NCBI RefSeq assembly: GCF_017592825.1 | Contig: NZ_JAGFMD010000001.1 | Location: 620,001 to 684,000, forward strand | Reading direction: 5' to 3' | Length of the DNA stretch: 64,000 bases | Origin: Roseivirga sp. E12 | GTDB lineage: Bacteria > Bacteroidota > Bacteroidia > Cytophagales > Cyclobacteriaceae | Shown: positions 43,579 through 53,231 of the stretch, piece after piece | How the letters are laid out: every line of letters begins with the position of its first letter | Position numbering within the stretch: position 1 is the first letter of the stretch | The notes under the pieces: model-generated | The model's database searches: none | Seen by the model: only the letters and a program-made list of their open reading frames with translations | Told to the model about the DNA's origin: nothing | Translations under genes and position numbers: made by a program

Positions 43579-46185
43579 TTACTCACTCTTCAATGCATCT
43601 GTTGGACTAGATTTGGCAGTTTTCAGCGTTACATAACCCGAACTACCTAATACTAATAGAAAAATACCAGCACTTGCCAAGACAAAGATGCCAACACCGA
43701 TTGGCACACGATAAGCAAAGCCGCGCAACCACCATCTTGTCAAATAAATTGCACTTGGCACTCCAATGAAGGTTCCTATTACTAACAGCTGAACAAACCC
43801 TTTTGACATTAAACCAAACAAGTGAGAGGTGTTTCCTCCCAATACTTTTCTAATGGCTATTTCTCGAGTTTTGGTCTTGGCTATATAGGTTGCCATTCCA
43901 AAGATTCCAGAAATGGTGAGAACGATTGAGATAAGGCAGAACGACCAGACGATAGACTTTAATTTTCTTTCCGCTAGATACAAGGTCTCAAAGCGGTCCT
44001 CTAAAAACTCATACTCCACGGAAGGTAAATCTGGGTATACTTCATTGCTTAAGCTTGCAATACCTGCCATTACTGATTCTTTGCGTTTTGGGTCGAACCT
44101 CACTGAGGCGTAACTCCATCTAGTATTTGATGACATCACCAAAGGCTCAACAGTGTTATGTAATGACTCAAAATGAAAGTCTTTAACTATCCCCACAACT
44201 CTACCGGTGTCTCCTTTCCAAATAAGTTTTCGAGTTAGTGGATCTCTATCTTCGAACAAATAGTTTACAGCAGATTCGTTGATCAGGTATTCTACAGCTT
44301 TGTCAGGCACATCTTCTAAAAAGTCACGACCTTCTAAGACCTCTAGGCCATACGAGTCCACAAAATCATTATCCACAAGTAAGAGTCGTGTTGTCAGATT
44401 AGAGCCCTCTCGTTCAATACCTACTTCTTTTAGGCCTTCTACCATTATTCGGTAACCGGGTATATGCGATGATGTAGTCACTGATTTTATACCTAAAACT
44501 TCTTCTAGACCGTTTTTAAAGGCCTGAAACTTACTTCGCACATCATTGCTTAGTGGAATCACGAGCACTTCGTCTTCCGCTAGTCCACTGTCCTTGTTTT
44601 GGATAAAATCGAGTTGATTGTAGATCAGCATAGAACAGATGATTAGAACAAGGGATATACCAAATTGGAGTATGATGAGGCCTTTTCTCAGAAGCCCTAA
44701 TCTACCAAGTCGTAGTCCTCCTTGGCCTCCTGTTTTTAATATATAAGCGGGCTTGAACTTGCCAAGGACAACGGCAGGGTATAAACCGCAAATGAGCGTC
44801 AAGCCAATTATGAGTAAACCTATTAGGCCCAGAACATTGAGACTCTCCAGTGCATTCAGAGGCAAATCAAGACCTGAAAAATTTCGAAATATTGTCGATA
44901 GTGCCGATAGACTAATCACAGCAAGTAATTCGGAAATGAAAATCACAATGAAATTCTCTCCGATAAACTGAGCCCTGACCTGGTTTTTTGAGGCACCAAT
45001 TGTCTTTCTAAGACCTACTTCCTTCCCTCTATCTAAGCCTTTGATGACGGATAAATTGATGAAATTGATACATGAGATAAGAAGCACAAATATGCCAACT
45101 GAGAGAAGTATGTAGACATAATTAATGCTACCATTGTCTGCTAATTCCTTTTCATAGTTAGTCTTCAAATGGATTTGAGAAATAGGCACCATAAGGATCT
45201 CAGCTTCATCAGGATTACCTCCTCTTCCACCGTAGCGTGTCGTATATTCCTTAAGCACCACTTCTTTCATATCAGAAAAATCAGCCCCTGGTCTACCCTT
45301 GATATAGGTATATGCCATAAGGTTCCTCCAGGCTCTACTAAACCTCTCATTGAATGTTGACATTGGCAGTAAATAGTCAAACTGAAGATGTGACTGTTCT
45401 GGTACATTCTCAATGACTGCGGTAACTACACGTTCTTTTCCATCATCTTGACCCGATTTTAAGGTTTGTCCAATTGGGTTCTCTTTTCCAAAGTACTTTT
45501 GGGCTAAGTCTGCTGTGAGTACAATGGCATTTCTTTGTATCAGTGAAGATTTCAAGTCGCCCTGAATTACCGAATGGGTAAAAACATCAAAAAAGGCAGA
45601 GTCGGCAAAGTGTCCATTTCTCTCTTTGAATGTTATATCATCCTTTTTAAACCAGTTTTCTCCGACTGGAAATACTCGGGTCATAGAGGCAACCGAAGTA
45701 GAGTTATCCATTATAAATGGCCCTAAACCTACTGGCGAGGCTGCCCAAGGGTTACCAGAGATTCCGTGTGAGATACGATAAACCCTCTCATGATCTTCAT
45801 GAAACTTGTCGTAACCGAGTTCATAGCTTGCATAGATAACTACAAGCAGGAAGACCAAAATTCCTATAGCCAGGTTTCCAATTCTTAGTGCTGCGAAAAA
45901 GCCGTTTCTTCTTAGATTTCTGAAAGTGAGCTTGACCAAATTTTTCATAAATAAATAGTTTGAGTTGTTATTAACCTTTGTTGTTGTCTTTAATCGAAAT
46001 GTGCGGAAATATCGAATCACATCAATGAAGTACATTATTCTAGCCTTTCTAATACCTTGTTCCGCCACGCGGATGTAGAACCATTCGTGTAGGTCGCCCT
46101 GAACTTCCTCGAAAAATTGGTCCGCACAGTACCACCGCAAAAACTTATCTGCCCATATAGGTGGTCTTCTTTTTTTAGGTCTCAT
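43579..46185 (-). CDS. FtsX/MacB-type ABC permease with N-terminal prefix domain
   Basis: An 868-residue paralogue of the permease at 12589. The prefix domain (ADKFLRWYCADQFFEEVQGD) precedes two FtsX/MacB units. Conserved segments include NLSVIKGLDRGKEVGLRKTI and AKTKTREIAIRKVLGGNTSH. The PadR gene ends 3 bp upstream. As in the first pair, no ATP-binding cassette gene is near. Substrate unknown. It resembles macrolide or lipoprotein exporters only at the fold level. Confidence 0.9.
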   Translation of the reverse strand: MRPKKRRPPIWADKFLRWYCADQFFEEVQGDLHEWFYIRVAEQGIRKARIMYFIDVIRYFRTFRLKTTTKVNNNSNYLFMKNLVKLTFRNLRRNGFFAALRIGNLAIGILVFLLVVIYASYELGYDKFHEDHERVYRISHGISGNPWAASPVGLGPFIMDNSTSVASMTRVFPVGENWFKKDDITFKERNGHFADSAFFDVFTHSVIQGDLKSSLIQRNAIVLTADLAQKYFGKENPIGQTLKSGQDDGKERVVTAVIENVPEQSHLQFDYLLPMSTFNERFSRAWRNLMAYTYIKGRPGADFSDMKEVVLKEYTTRYGGRGGNPDEAEILMVPISQIHLKTNYEKELADNGSINYVYILLSVGIFVLLISCINFINLSVIKGLDRGKEVGLRKTIGASKNQVRAQFIGENFIVIFISELLAVISLSALSTIFRNFSGLDLPLNALESLNVLGLIGLLIIGLTLICGLYPAVVLGKFKPAYILKTGGQGGLRLGRLGLLRKGLIILQFGISLVLIICSMLIYNQLDFIQNKDSGLAEDEVLVIPLSNDVRSKFQAFKNGLEEVLGIKSVTTSSHIPGYRIMVEGLKEVGIEREGSNLTTRLLLVDNDFVDSYGLEVLEGRDFLEDVPDKAVEYLINESAVNYLFEDRDPLTRKLIWKGDTGRVVGIVKDFHFESLHNTVEPLVMSSNTRWSYASVRFDPKRKESVMAGIASLSNEVYPDLPSVEYEFLEDRFETLYLAERKLKSIVWSFCLISIVLTISGIFGMATYIAKTKTREIAIRKVLGGNTSHLFGLMSKGFVQLLVIGTFIGVPSAIYLTRWWLRGFAYRVPIGVGIFVLASAGIFLLVLGSSGYVTLKTAKSSPTDALKSE

Positions 46186-46188
46186 CTT

Positions 46189-46518
46189 CTAAATGTCAAA
46201 GGCTATTTTTGGCATTCTTTGCCACATTGTATTTCTGACCGACATTGCCTCATTTAGTGCTGCAAAACCTGCTTTGCTAATTCTATACAATCGCTTTCTC
46301 CTTCCTCCACGTTCCTTAGTCGTACCTCCTACATAGGATGTCACAAATCCTTTTTGCTCTAATCGAAAAAGAGCCGTGTGCGCTGTGCTCAAGGTGATTG
46401 ATCTTTTAGAGACTTCCTGAATCTCTTTGGCCACTGTTACACTATAAGCTGCGCCATCCAATACAGCAGTTGTGAGTAATACCAACTCCTCCAATTCGCC
46501 TAGATGAGTACCCTTCAT
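46189..46518 (-). CDS. PadR-family transcriptional regulator
   Basis: A 109-residue winged-helix protein: GELEELVLLTTAVLDGAAYS, STAHTALFRLEQKGFVTSYV and TKERGGRRKRLYRISKAGFA. It is close to the PadR protein encoded at 15203 and heads an operon with the permease. The direct repeat at 46533-46571, just upstream, is a candidate operator. Confidence 0.92.
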   Translation of the reverse strand: MKGTHLGELEELVLLTTAVLDGAAYSVTVAKEIQEVSKRSITLSTAHTALFRLEQKGFVTSYVGGTTKERGGRRKRLYRISKAGFAALNEAMSVRNTMWQRMPKIAFDI

Positions 46519-46532
46519 ATTATTGTTTTATT

Positions 46533-46571
46533 TGTAAGACTAATATTAATGTCGTAAATGTAAGACTAATA
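46533..46571. promoter_or_regulatory. 13-bp direct repeat upstream of PadR gene 2
   Basis: TGTAAGACTAATA occurs at 46533-46545 and again at 46559-46571, 26 bp apart. The sequence GTCGTAAATGTAAGAC between and across them is a partial palindrome. It lies 15 bp before the PadR start and is probably regulatory. Confidence 0.4.
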
Positions 46572-46704
46572 AACAAACAAAAAGTTACAGTAGAATGTAG
46601 AAAACGCTTACTGCGTTCCATAAAGTCTATTTCCATATAGTCATTATGGTGTGGTAAATACTTCGCATTTCATTATATTCGCATTTTTAAGGCCTCCTAA
46701 AAGC

Positions 46705-47499
46705 ATGCGACTCGGACAACTTTCCAGACAACTAGATATCTCTCCTGATAAAATAGTAAAGCTACTGCAAGACAATTTCCGTGAGGTAAATAATCATCCT
46801 AATGTTAAGTTAACCGAAGAGGAATTAGTCTTTGTGCAAAATGAGTTTCAACCTGTTGTCGAAGAAGAGTCTCAAGAGAATGAAATAATAGAAGAGAAAG
46901 TCGAGGCACCATCACAAGACATCACTGAAACTCCAGCTGAACCAGAAACACCTGAATTCATCGAGTCTCTCAGACCTCAGGTTATCACGCTCGAAGAAGA
47001 ATTCCATGCCCAAACTGATGGCCTCGAGCTTTACAAGGCCGAGAAACCTCATTTAGAGGGTTTAAAAGTGGTGGGTAAAATTGATTTACCAGAGCCTGTA
47101 GTTAAGGAAAAGGATAAGGAAGAGCCAAAGAAACCTGAAAGGAAGGCACGCGAGCGAAATTCTAACAGAAGAGATCGAAATAGTCGAGGCCGAAATAGAA
47201 ACACCCTATCTCCTACTGAAGAGCGGAAAAAAGCTGAAAGACTTGCTCTAAAAAAGAAGTTTGAACAAGAGCAACGTCTCAAGGAGCTTAAGAGAAAACA
47301 TTACGAAGAAAACGTAAAGGCAAAGCTTGTAAATACAGCTCCTAAAAAGAAAAAGAAGGCAGTTCAAGGACCTGAAGCCCATGTAGCACCGACTACACAA
47401 ACTGTCCACAAGGGCAGTATAGCTAAGAAGTCAACCCAAAGGAGTGGCAATCCACTGAAGCGCTTTTGGCTATGGCTTAATGGTGCCTACGATAATTAA
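46705..47499 (+). CDS. Stand-alone IF2 N-terminal-domain-like protein
   Basis: A 264-residue protein. Residues 1-45 (MRLGQLSRQLDISPDKIVKL...) match the IF2-N winged domain of translation initiation factor 2. The segment GLKVVGKIDLPEP recalls the linker region of Bacteroidota IF-2. The rest is charged and low-complexity, with an RNRDRNSRGRN basic region and coiled coil, and ends in a short KRFWLWLNGAYDN tail. There is no GTPase domain. The start at 46705 is preferred over an in-frame GTG at 46651. Likely RNA- or ribosome-associated, an inference. Its stop overlaps the convergent bestrophin gene by 4 bp. Confidence 0.7.
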   Translation: MRLGQLSRQLDISPDKIVKLLQDNFREVNNHPNVKLTEEELVFVQNEFQPVVEEESQENEIIEEKVEAPSQDITETPAEPETPEFIESLRPQVITLEEEFHAQTDGLELYKAEKPHLEGLKVVGKIDLPEPVVKEKDKEEPKKPERKARERNSNRRDRNSRGRNRNTLSPTEERKKAERLALKKKFEQEQRLKELKRKHYEENVKAKLVNTAPKKKKKAVQGPEAHVAPTTQTVHKGSIAKKSTQRSGNPLKRFWLWLNGAYDN

Positions 47500-48506
47500 A
47501 GCAGAATATCATTTACCGGCTGCACCTTCTCTGGAATGTTGGCTGGATCTTCATCAATCAGTTGCAATAAATCTCTTTCGATTGTTCTGCAGATGGCACT
47601 CATAGGTACGTCATTGATATAGTTTTCGAAAGGATCTTCACTATTATCGCCTATCACCTCCATGGAATTGAAAACCCAAGCTACGAGTGCGCTAAAGGGA
47701 ACCGTAAGCCATACAATATTACCATCCTGGATATCATTGAATTCCTCAACCATTCCAAAGGGTAATAGTAAAACAAAGATCCAAACGAACAATGAACTGA
47801 AGTAAGCAAACTGTCGAGGAAAAGGCGTGCTTTTTATGCGTTCACACATGCCTTGCAGGTTGTAAAACTCCGCCAACGTATCCATCAAATTGATATGCTG
47901 GAAATCATTAATTGAACCATTCTTACGCAGCATAGCTAGATCCTGACCTTGTAACCTATTCAGGTGTGTAGCTGGGTTAAACTTATCCATTACCCGTTCA
48001 TACTCATCATTGGCTATGTATTTTGAGATATGGTCTTTGCAGTCTCTATCATTCTCCAAGCTAAAACTGGGCACATAAGTTAGATTCTCTCTATCGAAAA
48101 TTGTGGTGGCCCTTAATTGAATTCGGAGCGCATTAATCCAGGACAAATGCCTTTTCACTAATCGTTCTTGAATAACCAGCATCTCGTCCTTAGAAAGCTG
48201 TGGAGAGCAATCCATATACGATAACACCTGATTGGCCCAAGTCCTACTATAATTGACAATACCACCCCAGATCTTTCGACCTTCCCAAAAACGATCGTAG
48301 GCTTGGTTGTTTTTAAAACCAACATAAAAGGCAACAGCAATACCTATAGTACTTAAGGGTAAGAATGGTATGCCAATGTGAAGCTTATGATCCGAAAGTT
48401 CCTGATAAACGAAGACTACTATAGCCGCCCATAGGGTTGAAAGCAGTATGTTCTTCCAAGCAAATTTCAGGACAACAGCTGGTCTAATTTTTCTCCTTAC
48501 GTACAT
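47496..48506 (-). CDS. Bestrophin-family anion channel
   Basis: A 336-residue protein of the bestrophin family (formerly UPF0187). Typical parts are the N-terminal MYVRRKIRPAVVLKFAWKNI, the first helices (LLSTLWAAIVVFVYQEL), the conserved FKNNQAYDRFWEGRKIWGGI, and the late MVEEFNDIQDG and PFENYINDVPMSAICRTIER. It should form pentameric inner-membrane channels. The coding end overlaps that of the IF2-N-like gene by 4 bp. Confidence 0.9.
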   Translation of the reverse strand: MYVRRKIRPAVVLKFAWKNILLSTLWAAIVVFVYQELSDHKLHIGIPFLPLSTIGIAVAFYVGFKNNQAYDRFWEGRKIWGGIVNYSRTWANQVLSYMDCSPQLSKDEMLVIQERLVKRHLSWINALRIQLRATTIFDRENLTYVPSFSLENDRDCKDHISKYIANDEYERVMDKFNPATHLNRLQGQDLAMLRKNGSINDFQHINLMDTLAEFYNLQGMCERIKSTPFPRQFAYFSSLFVWIFVLLLPFGMVEEFNDIQDGNIVWLTVPFSALVAWVFNSMEVIGDNSEDPFENYINDVPMSAICRTIERDLLQLIDEDPANIPEKVQPVNDILL

Positions 48507-48663
48507 TTTAAGAGTTTAAGATTGAGGTCAATGTATATCAATTAGGCTAATTGAAATTGAATATAAAATATCATCCGACTTTTTCGTTCATATTTAGTAA
48601 ATGAAACCTGACTTGCCATTTGTGAGTTAGTGTATCAGATAGGTCAAAACTCAACTCAAAGAA

Positions 48664-50019
48664 ATGCGCTCACGCATCGCCACCACGCTAGTCATAGCAT
48701 TGTTTGTATTATTATCCGCTTGCCAAGAAGAAAAAATACCCATTGCCTTCAAGCCCCGAAATGATCATGAGGCTTACCAGCATGCTTTAAAACAAGCCAA
48801 CCTCTTGAACACTGCTTTGGGACAAGACTGGTCTAATTTGGCTAAAAGTGCGCTAGAGACTCCCATAAGCATCTCCTCTCCTTATGAAGAAGCCATTTAT
48901 GTTGACGACAAAGCAGCCACCGCCTTGGGTTTTCGCTTCAATGCAAAGAAAGGTCAGAAAGTACAAGTGAAGGTTACAAGGCTATCGCAAACGGAAATGA
49001 AGACATTTGTCGATTTATTTCGGGTGGATGAAACAGAGACTTTTCGGCATGTAGCCAGTGCCGATAGTGTCGAACTCTTACTAGGGTTCGAACCAAGAAG
49101 GGATGCAGAATATGTTTTACGCTTTCAACCAGAACTTCTAAGGGGAGGTCAATTCAAAATCACTATTGAAAATGTTCCCTCATTAAGCTTTCCCGTAGCT
49201 GGCAAGACAGCCAGTGCTATTCAGAGCTTCTGGGGTGCCGATCGTGATGGAGGACGCAGAAGCCATGAAGGGGTTGATATTTTCGCGCCAAGGGGCACTC
49301 CAATTCTGGCACCGACTGACGGCTATGTGAGAACCGCAGGCGTCCGAGGTATTGGCGGTAATGTTGTTTGGCTTTATGACTCCAAGCGATCTCAGAGTCT
49401 GTATTTCGCTCACTTAAATGAAATTTTGGTAGAGAAAGGCGATCGTATTAAGCTAGGCGATACGCTTGGTACTGTAGGTAATACTGGCAATGCAAGAACC
49501 ACCCCTCCTCACCTTCATTTTGGCATTTACCAGAACGGTGCTAAAAACCCCATCAACCATCTAAGAGCTCAGGGAAAACGGCTGAGAAGAGTAAATGGAA
49601 CACTTGATCTTCTTGGTGCTGAGGTCAGACTGAATAAAGATATAAGCATGCGCACGAATCTCAATGGAAGAAATTCAGTCCGATTGAGCAAAGATCAAAT
49701 TGCCACAGCAATAGGTATCAATGCCAACCAATATCGCATTGAGTTACCTGATGGTCGCTCAGGCTATGTCAGTAAGAATGCCTTGACTTCATTGGAAATG
49801 CCTTTGGAAAGACTTTACACCCATACAGAGGGTATTCTGTTGAAGAAGCCAGACAGACGAGCCTTCTATGCACAAGTCTCATCTGATGAAGAGCTATCCG
49901 TTCTCGGTAAAAACAGAGACTTCTGGTTAGTAAGCAATAGCGCAGGTGAAACCGGTTGGATAACCAATGACTTCAAAAATACACGCAAGTCTCGTACTAA
50001 TTCTGATATCCCGAGATAA
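48664..50019 (+). CDS. M23 peptidase lipoprotein with SH3-like domain
   Basis: A 451-residue lipoprotein (lipobox VLLSAC at about residue 20). The middle (about 170-300) is a LytM/M23 zinc endopeptidase domain with GRRSHEGVDIFAPRGTPILA, YFAHLNEI and PPHLHFGIY, which carry the metal ligands. An SH3b-like region follows (about 315-440; NQYRIELPDGRSGYVSKNAL). It probably cuts or binds peptidoglycan at the envelope. Monocistronic by its context. Confidence 0.9.
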   Translation: MRSRIATTLVIALFVLLSACQEEKIPIAFKPRNDHEAYQHALKQANLLNTALGQDWSNLAKSALETPISISSPYEEAIYVDDKAATALGFRFNAKKGQKVQVKVTRLSQTEMKTFVDLFRVDETETFRHVASADSVELLLGFEPRRDAEYVLRFQPELLRGGQFKITIENVPSLSFPVAGKTASAIQSFWGADRDGGRRSHEGVDIFAPRGTPILAPTDGYVRTAGVRGIGGNVVWLYDSKRSQSLYFAHLNEILVEKGDRIKLGDTLGTVGNTGNARTTPPHLHFGIYQNGAKNPINHLRAQGKRLRRVNGTLDLLGAEVRLNKDISMRTNLNGRNSVRLSKDQIATAIGINANQYRIELPDGRSGYVSKNALTSLEMPLERLYTHTEGILLKKPDRRAFYAQVSSDEELSVLGKNRDFWLVSNSAGETGWITNDFKNTRKSRTNSDIPR

Positions 50020-50146
50020 CAATCAATAACCCATCCCCTTTTTATATCGAGCTTGTCGAGATAACTTTTGGCCTTTAGTTCTTTTGAAAAGATAAGATGT
50101 TTCGGCTACGCTCAACATAGGAAAGCGTCTTTTTAGAGCGATTAAC

Positions 50147-50224
50147 CTAAACTAAGTTTTTCACCTTGACCATTTCCGAAATTACGCTTAGCATCAGTTT
50201 TTTTGCTGCGCCCCTTAATGAACG
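50147..50224 (-). pseudogene. Remnant of an xdhC 3' end
   Basis: On the minus strand, 26 codons including the stop encode AAKKLMLSVISEMVKVKNLV, which matches the C-terminus of the intact XdhC (AKEIALSVISEVVKIKNLF) at 13 of 19 positions and also ends at that point. The DNA shares the exact 14-mer TCCGAAATTACGCT with 51157-51170. An in-frame stop lies just upstream, so only the tail survives. The rest of 50020-50314 holds degenerate repeat sequence (such as TCGAGCTTGTCGAGAT) and no gene. Confidence 0.6.
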
Positions 50225-50314
50225 TCATTGCAAGCCTGCTGAGTATTTATAATACACTCTATATATGGCTCGTTATTTGCTTATCTTGGCATGTATTTCA
50301 AGTTAATTCAAGGA

Positions 50315-51076
50315 ATGAAAAAGCTCAAAGTACTAATCATAGTTCAGTTGTTATTTCTTCTCGGAGCCTGTAAGAACAATGATACAACTCCAATTGAACC
50401 AGTAGCTGATTTTGATTTTGAACATGCCTTTAAAATATTTATAGCAAACCGACCTTTCTCCACATTCGAGGCCATTGAGCTTATTGACAAGAGTACTGAT
50501 GGTGAAGAATACTTTTGGGACTTTGGAAATGGTGAGACTTCTACGGATAAAGAACCTCGCATTTCATATGCTTCGTCAGGAACATATACGATTTCACAAA
50601 GCGTGATCAGTGCAACAGGTCAGAAAAATACCGCCACCAGAGATATTCATATCACTGACAGGTTACTGCAAAACATAGAAATAGAATCTCTAAACTGGAA
50701 CTCCCTTGGTGACTTCCCTGATTGGTCAGCCGACAGGACAGCCGATGTGTATATAGAATACTGGAGAGATGATGATTTAATCTTCAGAAGCACAACAGTT
50801 CCTAACGTTTCACCAGATAGTGCCCCTTTCACGATTTCAGTGGATCAAAAAGTCATTATGAATCTGGCCAATGTATATGAAGATAATATACTCATCAGTT
50901 TTAGACTTATCGCGTTAGACAATGGTATCGGAAATATTATTTTTCGTAGTGACGGATCCAATATTGGATATGGAGTAACAAACTGGGGATACTTACAATC
51001 AGAGGAAGGTTACGTCTTTCAGGTTAGAACAACCCTTGAGGGAACGGGTTTGAGTTTTAACTCTCTTTATAAATAG
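50315..51076 (+). CDS. PKD-domain lipoprotein
   Basis: A 253-residue lipoprotein (MKKLKVLIIVQLLFLLGAC) with one PKD domain (about 30-115), shown by EYFWDFGNGETSTDKEPRIS and YASSGTYTISQSV. The C-terminal half is beta-rich and not recognised. PKD domains mediate surface contacts. An in-frame ATG at 50291 would only extend the signal. It lies between the xdhC remnant and the intact xdhC, so it may have come in with, or been trapped by, that duplication. Confidence 0.8.
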   Translation: MKKLKVLIIVQLLFLLGACKNNDTTPIEPVADFDFEHAFKIFIANRPFSTFEAIELIDKSTDGEEYFWDFGNGETSTDKEPRISYASSGTYTISQSVISATGQKNTATRDIHITDRLLQNIEIESLNWNSLGDFPDWSADRTADVYIEYWRDDDLIFRSTTVPNVSPDSAPFTISVDQKVIMNLANVYEDNILISFRLIALDNGIGNIIFRSDGSNIGYGVTNWGYLQSEEGYVFQVRTTLEGTGLSFNSLYK

Positions 51077-51128
51077 AGTTATATGATCGTTTATTTCGGA
51101 GCTAATGCGCCACGGGAAAAAGCTTGGC

Positions 51129-52118
51129 TTAAAATAGATTCTTTATTTTAACCACCTCCGAAATTACGCTGAGTGCTATTTCTTTAGCTGACATTGCACC
51201 AATATGGAGTCCAATTGGGGCATGAATACGATCAATCTCTTCATCTGAGAAACCATAGTCCTTCAATCGCTCCACACGTTTGGCGTGTGTCTTCTTGCTA
51301 CCCAGGGCCCCAATGTACCTCACTTTTGATGGCAGTAAAATCTTTAAGGCCTCATCATCAATCTTGGGATCATGCGAAAGTATCACCGCGTAGGTTTCGT
51401 TGTCCAAAGCATAATTACCTAGTACTTCCTGTGGCCAATTAACGAGTAACTGATCAGGAGCGGTTCTGTAGTCGGTTTTATGGGCGAATGTATCTCTAGG
51501 ATCGATAACAATCGTCTCAAAACCATAGGTATGAGCCAAATCAATCAATTCAGCTGTGATATGAGCAGAACCGATTAAAAGCATCTTATTCTTTGGCGGA
51601 AAGCTATGTATAAAGTAGTTCGTCCCTTGATAATCTATCAACGTATTGTTTCGCTTGACGTATTCTTCGGCAACTAATGACATTAAACCATCCGGCTGTG
51701 TACCGCTCGAAATAAAAGTGGACTGATCACCTGTATTGAGGTTGGTAACAATCGCCAATCCCTGATTAGTGGAGATGCTTTCATCAAGTTTAACCCATAA
51801 GGCTGCCGGGTAGAACCTCGAAACGTGAACCCAAACTTCTCCCCCACAACTTAGGCCAACCTCCCAGGCATCTTCATTAGCTACCCCAAACTTGACTAGC
51901 TCAGAAACGCCAGTTTCCAGCACCTTCAATGCCTTTTTGACCACAGCATTTTCCACACACCCACCGCTCACTGATCCGATCATGTCACCGTCTTTGGTCA
52001 CAATCAGACAAGAACCTGGCTGCCTTGGGGAACTTCTCCAAGTCTTCACCACCGTTGCCATGGCGAATTCTGTGTTTTCTGTAATCAGCTCTCTTATTCG
52101 TGGAAGAATGTCTAACAT
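51129..52118 (-). CDS. xdhC: XdhC/CoxI-family molybdoenzyme maturation protein
   Basis: A 329-residue protein with both XdhC domains: RSSPRQPGSCLIVTKDGDMI and IGSVSGGCVENAVVKKALKV in the N-terminal part, and a Rossmann-like C-terminal domain (MLLIGSAHITAELIDLAHTY, IGALGSKKTHAKRVERLKDY, PIGLHIGAMSAKEIALSVIS). XdhC binds the sulfurated molybdenum cofactor and inserts it into xanthine dehydrogenase. The frame is open further upstream, but the ATG at 52118 is preferred. It is divergent from moaA over 50 bp. Confidence 0.9.
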   Translation of the reverse strand: MLDILPRIRELITENTEFAMATVVKTWRSSPRQPGSCLIVTKDGDMIGSVSGGCVENAVVKKALKVLETGVSELVKFGVANEDAWEVGLSCGGEVWVHVSRFYPAALWVKLDESISTNQGLAIVTNLNTGDQSTFISSGTQPDGLMSLVAEEYVKRNNTLIDYQGTNYFIHSFPPKNKMLLIGSAHITAELIDLAHTYGFETIVIDPRDTFAHKTDYRTAPDQLLVNWPQEVLGNYALDNETYAVILSHDPKIDDEALKILLPSKVRYIGALGSKKTHAKRVERLKDYGFSDEEIDRIHAPIGLHIGAMSAKEIALSVISEVVKIKNLF

Positions 52119-52168
52119 TATGTACGCTTTGCCAGTATATTTGAATTGATAACGAATATACATTCAAT

Positions 52169-53158
52169 TTGCTTTTCGATAATCACGGCAGACAACTCAA
52201 TTATCTAAGACTCGCAGTTACCGATCGCTGTAACCTGCGCTGTTTCTATTGTATGCCGGAGGAAGGCTTGAATTTCAGCAAGAAGTCTCAGATTCTCAGT
52301 TACGAGGAAATGGAAAGGCTGATCCGTATTCTAGCCAAACTGGGCATATCAAAAGTCAGAATCACAGGGGGCGAACCCTTTGTCAGGAAGGACCTAGTTC
52401 CTTTTATGAAAACTGTTTCTGGCATTGAAGGCATCGATCGCCTAAGTATTACAACCAATGGAACTGGACCATTGAGCCAAATTGATGAATTGAAAGCCAT
52501 GGGTATTCATGCTGTCAACTTAAGTCTTGATTGTCTTGACCGAGAACGCTTCCATAAGATCACACGCAGGGATGAGTTCGACCAAGTGATGACCTATTAT
52601 AGGACACTACTCGATGCGGGCATCAATACCAAAATCAATGCTGTAGTAATGCAGGAGCATAATCTGGATGATATTTTGTCCATGTGCGCATTAACTATAG
52701 AGGACAACGTGAGTGTAAGGTTCATTGAAGAAATGCCCTTCAATGGAGGCTCAAAGGGCTATACTCCTATCGAGTGGAACCATAACCGTATTCTAGAGCA
52801 TATCCAGTCTACTTACCCAGGTCTCATCAAGATAGAAGACGAAAAGAGCTCCACCTCTTACAACTATAAACTACCTCAAGCAAAAGGCAGTATTGGCATT
52901 ATTCCAGCCTATACACGAACCATTTGTGGCAGTTGCGACCGTATCAGATTAACACCAAAAGGCGAGCTAAAAACATGCCTTTACCAAAATGGTGGTTTCA
53001 GCTTTAGAGACTTTATGCGAGATGGGGCAACTGATCAAGAAATTGAAACGCAGTTCAAGAATCTTTTTTCACAACGTGCCAAAGACGGTTTTGAAGCTGA
53101 GAAGCAAAAACCTTCAAACTCAAGCTCCTTTGAATCTATGGCCACAATTGGAGGGTAG
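52169..53158 (+). CDS. moaA: GTP 3',8-cyclase (MoaA)
   Basis: The 329-residue radical-SAM enzyme of the first cofactor step. The N-terminal cluster motif is CNLRCFYCMPEEG. The C-terminal cluster is CGSCDRIRLTPKGELKTC, and the protein ends in the functionally important Gly-Gly. The start is TTG (MLFDNHGRQLNYLRLAVTDR) because no ATG lies upstream in frame and family members begin with this DxxGR segment. It leads the moaA-moeA-moaC unit. Confidence 0.95.
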   Translation: MLFDNHGRQLNYLRLAVTDRCNLRCFYCMPEEGLNFSKKSQILSYEEMERLIRILAKLGISKVRITGGEPFVRKDLVPFMKTVSGIEGIDRLSITTNGTGPLSQIDELKAMGIHAVNLSLDCLDRERFHKITRRDEFDQVMTYYRTLLDAGINTKINAVVMQEHNLDDILSMCALTIEDNVSVRFIEEMPFNGGSKGYTPIEWNHNRILEHIQSTYPGLIKIEDEKSSTSYNYKLPQAKGSIGIIPAYTRTICGSCDRIRLTPKGELKTCLYQNGGFSFRDFMRDGATDQEIETQFKNLFSQRAKDGFEAEKQKPSNSSSFESMATIGG

Positions 53159-53231
53159 GTAATTGTTAATGTTGAATGATAAATTTTGAATTGCACATTA
53201 AACATCAACCCTTAAACATTAAACATTCCGA

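Noticed and set aside
53158-53231. ATTAAACAT repeats before moeA as a CRISPR-like array
   Set aside because: The copies are short, irregular and without spacers of constant length. They look like degenerate AT-rich repeats.
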